This document shows positions 25,204 through 35,699 of a DNA stretch of 64,000 nt, one piece after another. The stretch spans positions 3,408,590 through 3,472,589 of the forward strand of contig JAQFVV010012509.1 in NCBI GenBank assembly GCA_028023455.1, read 5' to 3'. A program made the translations under genes and the position numbers. Positions within the stretch are counted from its first letter, which is position 1. Every line of letters starts with the position of its first letter. This DNA is from Epiperipatus broadwayi (taxonomy: Eukaryota > Onychophora > Udeonychophora > Euonychophora > Peripatidae). A model generated the notes under the pieces. It was not told the origin of the DNA, searched no databases, and saw nothing but the letters and a program-made list of their open reading frames with translations.

Positions 25204-26444
25204 TATGAGCATATTAATATCTGTCATGTGACACATTGATTATTTATGTATTTAATGGAAATTTCAATTTTCCAATAATATTATATGATATTAAAAATAA
25301 AATATGACATATTTCAAAAAAACCTAATATAGCATTAAAACAATAAGGCTGAGAAAAAATAATAATCATAATAAAAAAAAACATTTAAGCATTTTCAAAA
25401 TTATTAGTTTTGATATTTAAGATTTAAAATAAAAACTTTGTTACTAAGTTTAGTCAATTCATGCTAGCCTTTCTGAGATACTAGCAGAATTTTATAACTT
25501 CATTTTCAAGCTAAAACCCATCAATGAGAACCTATGGTTAAGACATGTCTTTCTTGTCTAAGGAATTGTTTTAAAATATTTATTCAATAAAAAAAATTGG
25601 TAAATTCTCTAAAAATACAAATATACAATTAATGGTACTGTTCTATTAGCTGGTATCGGCCACTTGATGGCATTGTTGCTATGCAAAACACAGAAATATA
25701 ATGTTACCAGGCCAGTTTGTTTTCTTTTAATTAATGATTATTAAAAAAGATATTTATTAACACAACTTTATCAAACCATATGTTTAAAATAATAATTAGT
25801 GAACTATATTTGATAGTTTTCTTTATTTAAAAAACCAAACAAAAAAATATGGTGACTAAGATTAATGTAAAAGTTGAAGAATGCAGAAAGAAATTAAAGT
25901 TACTTTCAAATGTTTATTTATTTGTGATAATTATTTAAATTTATTATTTTTTGACAATTATTATTCAAATTACCCACTAACTACAATTATTTCCACCATA
26001 AAAAATATTATCAAGTTTTTTAAAATCAAAATCACGAACAAATTAATTTGGATGTCATTTGCTAATTGCACATAAGTACATATACAAGCACAAAAATGTA
26101 TATTTATAATATTGATTCTATGAGAATCTATAGTTAGTGGTATCTTTTTTTCTAACATACTTGGATTATGTAATAATTTGTTTTCAATTGTTTATTTAAT
26201 AATAGTACTTGTAAATATATTATAATCTAAACATGGGTAGCCATTAATAAAACAAATGCATATATATTTATAGACAAACTTAACTTTTAATTTTTTTTTA
26301 TATATATGATAAATAATTTTGGAGAAAAGCTTGAAATAATTTATTGAGACATTTCACTCTAATGTAAATTAATATTAAAAAAATATAATTATGTCTATAC
26401 TTGTAAATTATTTTCCGTCAATAAAAAAGATGAAGGAAGATATC
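25204..26444. other. AT-rich non-coding DNA
   Basis: No gene is supported. The overlapping small frames at 25881-26158 are low-complexity. Confidence 0.6.
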
Positions 26445-26724
26445 AGAGAAAGGCTAATGATTTTCAAGCTGCATTTCTGCTGAATTAGCTTTGTCAGGTG
26501 GCCAGATCATTAACCCTTCTTGTCAGCTATCTTGACTATTCATTAATATTTTTTATAACCTAATCCATAAGATTATAACTCTTGTGCAATCTTAATAATG
26601 ATTTATCTTTTTTTAGATACATATATCTAATTAGATAAAAAAAAACTTAAACTCAGTTAAAGGTCAATTCTATTGTTACAATTTTATATAATCCAAAGCA
26701 TTATTTCAACTTTTTTTTTACACA
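26445..26724 (+). repeat. second LTR-like block, possible solo LTR fragment
   Basis: Diverged direct copy of 24850-25203 about 1.6 kb further on, in the same orientation and with the same T-rich terminus ending CACA. No target duplication was found. Confidence 0.45.
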
Positions 26725-29340
26725 AATTATTAAATATGTATATTTGAAAATTTGTTCAGTACAATTCCCCTTCAAACATAAGATTAAAGATACCAGATAA
26801 GAACAAATAATATAATATTTATCAACTTAATAATTAACTTGTGTTCACTATTAATCAAATAATATATAATATAATTTCTATAAAAGTACACCTGGACAAA
26901 ATAGTTGATATAAATTCCAAAAGAATTTTCAGACAATTAATGAAGTGGAATTCAGTGTAATATTTATTTTTTTGTACTTTCTTAACTTCTAAAATATAAT
27001 TTTCAATTTATTTCTGGTTATTTCTTGACCATGTAAAAACATCAAATAGATCTGTACCTTTCATACAATTACTCTAAAAATCTCCCATTTTTTAAAATAT
27101 TAATTTAATTCCTAATATTATTATACTCTAAAATTATTAATATCCATTATCACATATCTGCAAACATTTTCATTTCAAGCAATATTATGTTTTCCTTCTG
27201 AGAGCACATAAACAAACCATTTATAAACCAACTATTTCAATATCCATGAAATTCAATCTACATATATTCATTACAATCTATATTTTTCTTTTGTAATATA
27301 AATTTCTCATTTTTTTCATGTCATCTATGCTGTTTAAATCTTTCCAGAAAATTCTCTAAAAGCAATTCTTTTTTATAGGTGTGTTTTAACAATCAAGTTC
27401 TTTCTATTTTAAAATTTTTCATTCCTCTTGCTTATTAAAAACCCCTAATTCTAATATTTTAATTTATTTTCCTCCTTTTATATATGCTATCAGTTTTTCC
27501 ATTTTTAAATGAGACACATTACCTTTTTATTTTCTTTTTTCTGCAACCACTTTCATCTCATAATGTTATTTCATTTCTTTTTAGTATTTTTTTTATTAAA
27601 AAAAAATTAGTAAAAATGACATGCAATGTATTGTAGCCACTGCATATCCAAAGTCAGCCATAACAAGTATTAGCTATTATTAATTTCTCTATATAATACC
27701 CTTGTCATTTATTCACATTTTTTTCATTCCCCAAATCCTCTTTGTTTTCTCATCTATTTTATTTCTAATTGCTTTCTTCACCCATTATAAAAATAAATTC
27801 ATTAATCTCTATTTACTATAATCTTCTCCTCATAAAAATTCACAATTTCATAATTTCTTTTCCATTTTTACTAAAACTGCTATATTTTTAAGAACAGTTC
27901 TTTTTATTTATTCTAGAGCCATCTATTATAAACTTCAAGAATCAATGGGTAGCAGATGGTATAATGCTATAATATCCCCAGACTCATTTTTGGTTTCATA
28001 TTCAAGAATGGGATTAGGATCCAAAGCTAGGACTAATGCATTTATGTATCTAGCAGCCACCTTTTATTCCTTTATACTATTCAAACCAATAATCTAAAAT
28101 TCAAAAAATCCTAACGTTTTAAATTCAAATCAATTCATTTGCGTAATTATATAGGTTTAACACTAGGTCAGTTTTTATATATTATAGAGACCCCAGTTTT
28201 ATGCCAACTGTAAGCTCTTTACATCCTTTGGGAGAAAGCATATAAATAGGCATAAGAAAAAAAATCATGTGATATTATTGGTAGTACTACTACATTCTAA
28301 TAATAATTGTTTAGACTTTAAAGATTCAATCTAAAAAACTTTTACTCCTGTTATTACTTAATTAACTTGTTTTATTTTCTAAAATTTTTTATTTATCTAC
28401 TTTTACAAAATACGTTTACCGTATTTATTTTATTTTGTCTTTTAAATATTAAGTATAATTGATATATGATAAATACAAAAGTCTGGATTTAATCTTATAA
28501 AACATAATCAGGTAGAATCCTATTAATTTGAAAGCCTATATTACCCCACACAAATCACATGACAAATTTAAATCTTATTCTCCATTTTTTAATATGCACC
28601 TTATCTTTAAACTTCCTATTCTAGTCTTAAATACTAAATTACTTCTACAATTCTCTTAAAAATATTTTCAGTTTCAATATTGATCATCTTTTGATATCTT
28701 ATTAATGTTTTTTTTAAAATCATGTACAGTATTTTTAATTTTCATATTTTTTTCATTTTAGTAACTAAATTTTCTATTCATCTATTTCACTTCCTAATAT
28801 ATTGTTTATAGACTTTTCTATTACTATGTTCATCCTACATATAAATTCACTGAATTATATTTACTATCTAACACTTTTTGTCCAACAATCACTTTAATTA
28901 ATTCCATTAAAAATTATTCTTTTCCTCTTACATTTACTAATTCAAAGTGCCATATTTTCAATGTAACAAAATGTGAGTTATCATTATTTTTTCTGAATTG
29001 TATTGCATGATTTCCTTAATATAAACTTAGAGTAAGTCGAATCAATTTAAGATTCTATTATAGAATAAAGCAAATTTATAAATCAACTCTTCTACAATAT
29101 ATATAAATAATCAAAATTAACCTAAATTCACAACTCAACCAGACTAGCCAAGAAAATAAACTCTAAACATTACCAATGGTTTCACTGCTACAAGCAGATT
29201 TCTCAACTGTAACCAACTATAAAATAACAACATATTTAATTGAAGCATTACTTACAATTCCACTTACTTCCCATACACCTTTAATATTAAAAGAACTTTT
29301 AAATAAGTTAATTGCTTCAGAATCATAAATTTTTAATAAT
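26725..29340. other. strand-asymmetric, pyrimidine-rich DNA with two related blocks
   Basis: The plus strand is markedly pyrimidine-rich. Two segments, about 27720-27900 and about 28740-28985, share phrases such as 'ttct.atctatttcactt', 'ataaattca.t' and 'atttacta', suggesting two decayed copies of one minus-strand element. Such asymmetry is also seen over the minus-strand LINEs at 35.7-40.7 kb. No protein domain can be read. Confidence 0.4.
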
Positions 29341-29359
29341 AAAGATTCTTTAATATATA

Positions 29360-29720
29360 TATATATTGTAATCAGACACACCACCAACCCCACTCTTTGT
29401 TGGTTTTATTTCATGATGAGCATATTGCAGGTAGGAACTATGGATTAGCATTCCCCAATGCAAACGGCACACCAGCTACAACAATATTTCCTGCTCATCA
29501 GAGGATGTAGCACCATAGAGACTGGAAGCATCTAGAAATTTATGTTTGGTTTACCAAATGGCACCACTAGAGTTCCATCTCACTACAACCTTATTTACCA
29601 CCGTCTGGTTATGCCAGACATAGCTCAGGAGGCATGAGATTCTTGTGAACCAGTGCATAAATGGATGAATGATGCAAATGAAATTGACAAAAGCTATTAT
29701 TTATTTTGAAACAATAATTT
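29360..29720. other. GC-richer island of unknown origin
   Basis: The sequence suddenly becomes complex and less AT-rich ('gcaaacggcacaccagctac', 'ccgtctggttatgccagac'). It contains partial inverted pairs such as 'gatgagcatattgcagg' facing 'cctgctcatc'. A box-A-like phrase 'tagctcaggaggcatgag' occurs near 29619 but no box B follows at the right distance. Likely a fragment of a repeat I do not recognise. Confidence 0.35.
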
Positions 29721-29929
29721 TATTTAATAACAATATGACTTGTAAAGTTTTTAATGAAGAAGAAGGAAAAGTTTGTTGACAGTCTCTATACTGGCTGTCT
29801 TCATATCCGTGTGCACATTACAGATGTTTTTCTGATTGTCCCTGAGTAGGAATTGTCCTTCTAGGTTTGAAGCTCCCTCAGCTGCATAGAAACATATCTA
29901 TGTGTGTAGAAGTAATTAATTTATTTAGG

Positions 29930-30040
29930 TATCTTGAAGTGTTTATTCTAATCCAAGTATCTTGGAATACTTATTTTAATTCAGATATCTAGAAATATTT
30001 GTTTTAATCCAGGAATCCCGAAGTATTTATTTTTATTTTA
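29930..30040. repeat. 28-bp minisatellite, four units
   Basis: Units start at 29930, 29958, 29986 and about 30014, with consensus 'tatctngaantatttnttttaatccagg'-like text; each differs at several positions. Confidence 0.8.
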
Positions 30041-30052
30041 CATATCATACAA

Positions 30053-30340
30053 GTGTGGGCTTGAACCACTTATTCATCATATCTGAACAGTTTGCAGTCA
30101 TTATTTGGAAGAGATTTATTATTACTTAATATATTATGTGTGGGTTTGAATTTATTATTACTTAATATATTATGTATGGGTTTGAACCACTTATTTATCA
30201 TTTCAATGCAGTTTGAAGTCATTATTTGGAAAAGATTTATTATTACTTAATATATTCGGTGTAGGTTTAAACCACTTATTCATCATATCAGTGTGGTTTG
30301 AAGTTATTACTTGGAAGCATTTTATTATTATTTCTTAATT
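30053..30340. repeat. 85-bp minisatellite, about 3.4 units
   Basis: Each unit starts 'gtgtgggtttgaaccactta' and continues 'gcagtttgaagtcattattt'. The unit at 30053 is followed by a 36-bp internally deleted unit, then a full unit of 85 bp, then a diverged final one. It directly follows the unrelated 28-bp array. Confidence 0.8.
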
Positions 30341-31507
30341 CACATATATAAACATTTCCTTAATTTATGTATGTGTGGTCCCAGAGACAATTCATTCTAT
30401 CAAAGCTTTTTTGTAAAATAATAATCATCATTCAGAATAAATATTTTTTCATTTTGATAATCAATCAATCCGATCATAAATTATCTTAATAAATGCAACT
30501 TACAAAATATTTTTATTTCACCTATGACTCCAATGCGTTCCATTTTTAAATATATTTCCTTTTTGTATTACTTACAATCAATCAATTTAAAAGTAACATC
30601 TCATTGTATTATATTTTAACTTAAATAAATACAATTTATAAAATATTTTCACGTATTATAAAAGGCTATAAAAGGTGTACAATTTCCCTACCTAAACCTG
30701 CATCTGCTGGCGGTTCAATATAAATTTTCCAATCAATAAGGGGTGTTCTGAGAGCTTAACAAGTCAATGGTCAGTTCACAGGGCTTGATTTTATTTTACT
30801 TCATAAAACTGAACAGAGGGTAGAGAAGAGAGAAAGCTATTTTCAATTACCCAGACATTTGAAGATATAATATTTGAACCACTTGTTTCTTCATTTAATA
30901 TTTTATTAGTTACAGGTTCCTTCTTTTTATTATTCACAGTGCTCCAAGCTTTGTTGGGCTAGTAGTCATATAATATGGATTTCACTAATAGTCTTGATGC
31001 TTTCTAACCATATATTTGCACAAAAAATCTCTTAAGCAATCTCTACTCCCCTATTTATCTTTTTATGCTTTTCTTATCTACCAGTTGTTGGATCGATCTA
31101 GCAGAGGTCTGTGTGTTTATTTCCATTCCTCATTGGCCATCTACTTTTGGTGGGAATAGATTTTAATGACTCTTATCTGATGTTTTTGAAAAACATCTAT
31201 TGATTTTTATGCCCACAGCAATCCTTTTTTTTTTTATTAACTGTTAATTACAGCCTTCTTTTTGATAATCTGTAAACATTAAACTTTTGCAAGATATTAT
31301 ATTTTAACAGTACTTTTAATACTTTAAAATATTAATTTTTAAATTGCTGTCATCTTTTTATTTCTCTGTTTTAACTTTTATTTTTAAAAATGGTGTCAGC
31401 TTTTTTTATCTCGACAGCTTTAAATGGGAAGGGGGAGAACTTCAAATTGTTTATGTAAAACGTGTCTGTTTCAATATATATCATAATAAAAAGAATAAAT
31501 TTAACCA
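30341..31507. other. AT-rich non-coding DNA
   Basis: No gene is supported. Two loosely similar phrases near 30470 and 30588 ('aatcaatcaat...') may be a faint duplication. Confidence 0.5.
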
Positions 31508-32106
31508 TAATAAATTATTATAAATAGTCATTAAATCTGCAGAAGTACTTTTGATTAATTTCTTAAACCTGCCTCAACTGCCATTAAATTAAAAAAAACA
31601 AAAAACAAAGTGGAAAAAAACGTCATCAAACCCCATGAATCCCATATTTTAATGTTAGCAGCTTGTCTCTTTATTAAATGCATTTTATTCCTATTTATAA
31701 AAATTGCCTCCTTAATTTTTCTTTTATTATGGTTTCTCTCTTCATGCATGAAGACAGAAATCATAAATAGGAATAAAATGCATTTAATAAATAGACAAGC
31801 TGCTAACATTAAAATACATGATTCATGGGATTTGAATTGATGACATTTGCTTCCACTTTGTTTCTTCATGAAGAAAGATACCATAATAAAAGAAAAATTA
31901 AGGAGGCAATTTTTATAAATAGGAATAAAATGCATTTAATAAATAGACAAGCTGCTAACATTAAAATACGGCATTTATGGGATTTGAATTGATGACGTTT
32001 GCTTCCACTTTGTTTTGTTTTTTTAATTTAAAGGCAATTAAGGCAGGTTTAAGAAATTAACCGAAAGTACTTCTGCAGATTTAAAGATTGTTTATAATAG
32101 TTTATT
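31508..32106. mobile_element. fold-back element with a triplicated 60-bp block
   Basis: The outer arms pair over more than 200 bp ('aatctgcagaagtact', 'taatttcttaaacctgcc' on the left; complements on the right ending near 32106). A 60-bp block containing 'aataaatagacaagctgcta' occurs twice directly (about 31765-31830 and 31919-31985) and once inverted (about 31645-31705). The internal part was therefore duplicated within the fold-back. The frames at 31555-31935 (minus) and 31610-31840 (plus) translate this palindrome and are not genes. Confidence 0.85.
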
Positions 32107-32269
32107 ATCATTAAATTTATTATTTTTATTATGATTACAATTTTGTTTTAATTAACAGACATTTTATTTATATACCATAATATATATATATACATACTAT
32201 GAAAATAATTTTTTTGACCAGTCCTAAAGTTTTTTCCTTTTAAAAATGAAATTATATACACAATACATC

Positions 32270-33371
32270 TTACATTATTACAATGTAAATATTGTAACAG
32301 TCAAAACACGTGTATCTCGTTAACATAGTGCAGAATTCGACCACCACACAGAACAGCAGCACCATCGAGTAGCGAAGCCACTCATGGTACCGAGTTCGAA
32401 CATAGTTTATCGGTTCCACACTACAATCTATGGAACAACGCCTCTGATGCGACATAAGTAAACACTTCTTTAGGCACGGTGGTCAGGGAGATGCACGAGA
32501 TTCATGGTATTGTTTCCGAGTTGGCCAACAATCAAACGAATATTAATTCACATATATAATCGAGGAAATATATATAATGGGCATCGAATAAATGAAAACT
32601 TGACTACAGACGTACAGTTAAAATTATTTATTTACGTATTTAATAAAAAAAACATTATTAATGTTATTAATCATATTTTATATTCAGAGTTTCAATAGCT
32701 AATTGGCAATTTTACTATATATAAAAGTACATTTATTTATAAAGAGCATTCATTTATATGAAGGCGTAATCTAGCTACCTAAGGTTCCCGAGTGAGTATT
32801 TCTAATGCGTACTGTAGGGGCTTTATACTTTGCATTGCAAGAGTCATCCGTGGCGGCGGACATACATTTATTTAATAAAAATGTTTATTTTACAACTAAG
32901 GGCGAACATTTATTTGAGAGTGGATGACGAAGATAATGCCGAGGCGGAGTGATATAGAGAATGATAAACTAAATAAAGGAACACGTGGTATGCTTTAGAA
33001 GGGCGATATAAAATGGCAGCACTGAAACTGCAATGCCGTGAATAAGTTTATAAGGGCTTCGGGTTGGTCTCTGCCTCGACCCGAAGAGGTAAGGTGTCAC
33101 ATGAGCATAACCAGGGACAAGCGGTCCGTGTCGCAATTTGCCAGCTGGCTGCGTGACGGTCGTCAAGCCCTACGGGAACATTATCATGTCCACTTGTGTA
33201 GGACGACTGGGTTTGATTCAACCCTATAGAATCCGGAGTATTCACGGCGTGGAATGGGCCATCGTGGCTTCAAAACGTAACACATGTATAAGATCTAAAA
33301 GATTATGGTAATATTTAACTAGATTTCAAACTCGGCCCCCCATTATCAACGTTGACTGAAAGAAAATTGGT
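32270..33371. other. GC-richer anomalous island, LTR-like promoter/leader features
   Basis: Base composition differs sharply from the flanks. Around 33004 there is a TATA-like 'gatataaaatgg'. About 50 bp on is a perfect 8-bp hairpin, CTTCGGGT/ACCCGAAG (33057-33064 with 33079-33086). At 33350-33371 the text 'tcaacgttgactgaaagaaa' leads into 'attggtgactc', which resembles the LTR-to-PBS junction of some Ty3/gypsy elements (ATTGGTGACC…). This suggests an LTR read on the plus strand, but no second copy, clear TG start or target duplication is present. The left part (32290-32520) may be a different fragment. The three overlapping small frames at 32969-33245 show no recognisable domain. Confidence 0.4.
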
Positions 33372-33505
33372 GACTCTCAAAGAAATGAAATTTCCGTAAT
33401 TATTCATTAAAATTTAATAATAAAAAAAAATATCTAAAAAGGGGACTTATTACAGCGAGCATGCCAGCTGTTACGACGTAGTAGACCCTGCATTACAATA
33501 ACTGA

Positions 33506-33605
33506 TTCTTTGAATGCGTCTCGATTTATATGAAATTTAAGTTATTTATAAAGCAAATATTAATGACAATTCGACACGCATTCAATGTTCAAGCGATTAT
33601 GGATT
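33506..33605. repeat. short inverted repeat
   Basis: 'ttctttgaatgcgtctcga' near 33507 is matched in reverse complement, with two mismatches, by 'tcgacacgcattcaatgtt' near 33570. A 45-bp AT-rich loop separates them. It lies within the same anomalous island. Confidence 0.6.
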
Positions 33606-33891
33606 TAGCTTTAAAACTAAGACAATTATGAGAAGGTAATATTTCAATGATACTTATAAATAAAGTGTAGATTTGAGAAATACACACCTAAGAAGGATAG
33701 AGGGAGGTAAGCTAGATTATGCGAGAAATTTACAGATTACATTAATTCTCAAATTTTAGTTCACAAAATTACAATTTTAACATTTAGAAGTTAGACAAAT
33801 AGTAGGAGATGAGCTATAGCTTATTTACTAGAGTACTCTATAATTTGGAATACACACACAGGTACCTGTTTTATAAGATGTTTTCGTCCAT

Positions 33892-34149
33892 TTGTTTAAT
33901 AGTAGATTGTTCGTGATTAGCAGTTTTCTTTCTTGTCTTTGGGTTTTTTTATTGATTTTAACAGCAGCGGCTTTCTTGTTTATTTCAGGCAGCAGATCAT
34001 TATGGTGTTTTTACGATGGGCAAGGTGAAGTTCGGCATATGGTGGGCCATCTCCCGATGGAGAATAATCTCGGTGCTTACTCGGTCATACCTTGGCAATA
34101 TCAATTTATTTTAAGATATTTTAGACTCTCCACTCGAGAGCAAAGCTAA
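33892..34149 (+). other. 85-codon open frame in a GC-richer patch, unassigned
   Basis: The frame opens with a hydrophobic stretch of about 25 residues, then changes to a more ordinary composition ('WCFYDGQGEVRHMVGHLP'). The composition shift falls at a 'tttatttcag' acceptor-like site near 33989, so a short exon starting there is possible in principle. I recognise no family, no start context stands out, and the patch lies in the same island as the LTR-like features. It is more likely transposon debris than a gene. Confidence 0.2.
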
Positions 34150-34762
34150 AATTCAAGTGAAAGTCTCCAGCAAGTCCAAGATGGCCTCCTTTTTTTTTAT
34201 CTTGATCTTTTAATTTTTTCTGTTGAGATATTTTTAGGTTTTCTTTATCTTGCCCTCAGGATAATCAATGCTTTTGCTGGTTTTAATTAGAAAGAAATCT
34301 GCTGTGCTATTGTTTGTTTTGTTGTTTTTTTTTTTTACATTCGTTAATTACATTTTTTTGGAATTTTCCTATAATTAATTTATTATCTATCACTGACCGA
34401 TGCTTTTAAATTTTCAAAGACAAAAGGGAATAAAATTATTTTAACTTTAATTAATTATTGCATCAGATTTTGTTAGAATTATTATTTAACGAAATTTAAA
34501 CTAAGCAATAAATACGAACTTTATAAATTCAAAATAAATGATTAATATTACACAAGATTTATTTAGCTAAAGAAATCTAAATTATATTACTTTATCCGTA
34601 TTTATTGCCTTTAATTTGAGATCGAAATGTGTGCGTGTTTATGTTGAATTCTACATATATTTATACATTTTTAATATTGTTACACACACAACTCGATATC
34701 AAAAGTTTAAATTTGGGCGGGATAGACCGGTCAGTGAGAGAAGACAGAAAAAGGTGAAACTT

Positions 34763-34782
34763 AAGATTCGAATACGAATCTT
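34763..34782. repeat. perfect 8-bp-arm palindrome
   Basis: AAGATTCG-AATA-CGAATCTT. It lies 30 bp after a GC-richer phrase ('gggcgggatagaccggtcag'). Function unknown. Confidence 0.6.
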
Positions 34783-34893
34783 ACTGTTTCAATATATAAC
34801 ACTCAATAGTAAATATATATAAAAAAAAAACAAATTATAGTTTTTTTTTTTTAGTAAAATATTAAAATGTTATAAAATAACTATGTGACATTC

Positions 34894-35690
34894 TGTTGTA
34901 TATTCAAATGCAGGCACTCAGAATATCAACAAATAAATCAATAAATGATACAGACTGTAATAATAAGGAAATATTAATAGCTAAAAGTTATTGATACACT
35001 CCAAATACAGTATATATAGTTCACTTATGGTTCTATTCCCATGAAGCACATAATAGCTTTCTGGATGATTTCCTTTGGCCTCAGTTTCCGAAATATTTTG
35101 GCTCTACTTCTCAAACTAACCGAGTTCTTTGGCTTTGTTCAGCTGTCACTCACAAACACATTGGCTACATACTAGAATGCTGTCCTGTCACTTAAGCTTC
35201 TTTTAACTAATATCCCTTAAAATCTCCCACTAATAGTTCACTTAGTATATCCACTGGAATGAGAACTACACACTTTGCTGAACACACTATTTAGTCTCAC
35301 AATTTGGCCTCTGGCAATCCAGGGTTCATGCTTAATTGTTATCAGTCTTTTTTTCTTCTTTGTGTTTTTAATTAGGTGGTTCACTTCTTTTGTATCAAGA
35401 AATATTTGTAATTAGCAAATATTTCTTGGTATTTATCAAATGCAATTTTCTTATCACAAATTACATAAATATTTTCCATTGTTAAATTCTATGCAAATTT
35501 AATCATTAAGTAAATCTTTTTACTTTCTATCTGATTTAATTATACAATGTTCACTTTTCTTAAATTCCTTTGCTCTTATCAGTTAATGATCTAAAAAAAT
35601 ATATTTCTCTAATATATTTTCCTTACGTTTTCTGGAGTACAACAAGACTTATTATTGAACTGCAATTCATATATTTTTACAAACACAACA
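34894..35690 (-). mobile_element. solo LTR with CATTC target duplication
   Basis: The 797-bp segment begins TGTTGTATATTC and ends ACAACA. It is flanked on both sides by the identical 5-mer CATTC (34889-34893 and 35691-35695). Its right part matches the LTRs at 6970-8457: 'aaatatttgtaattagcaaa' with 'tatttcttgg', then 'ttttctggagt' and 'atttttacaaa' before the terminus. By this similarity it is read in minus orientation. It is a diverged relative of that family, left after recombination between two LTRs. Confidence 0.8.
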
Positions 35691-35699
35691 CATTCAGAC

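Noticed and set aside
31555-31935. 126-codon minus-strand frame (and plus-strand 31610-31840) as a gene
   Set aside because: Both are translations of a palindromic fold-back element; the same peptide phrases appear repeatedly because the DNA is repeated and inverted.
32969-33245. Three overlapping 63-65-codon frames as a coding gene
   Set aside because: Frames are open on both strands because of higher G+C, none matches a known family, and the area has LTR-like non-coding signals.
33892-34149. Signal-peptide-bearing secreted protein
   Set aside because: The hydrophobic start comes from T-rich DNA and the second half shows no family; an exon cannot be excluded but is not supported.
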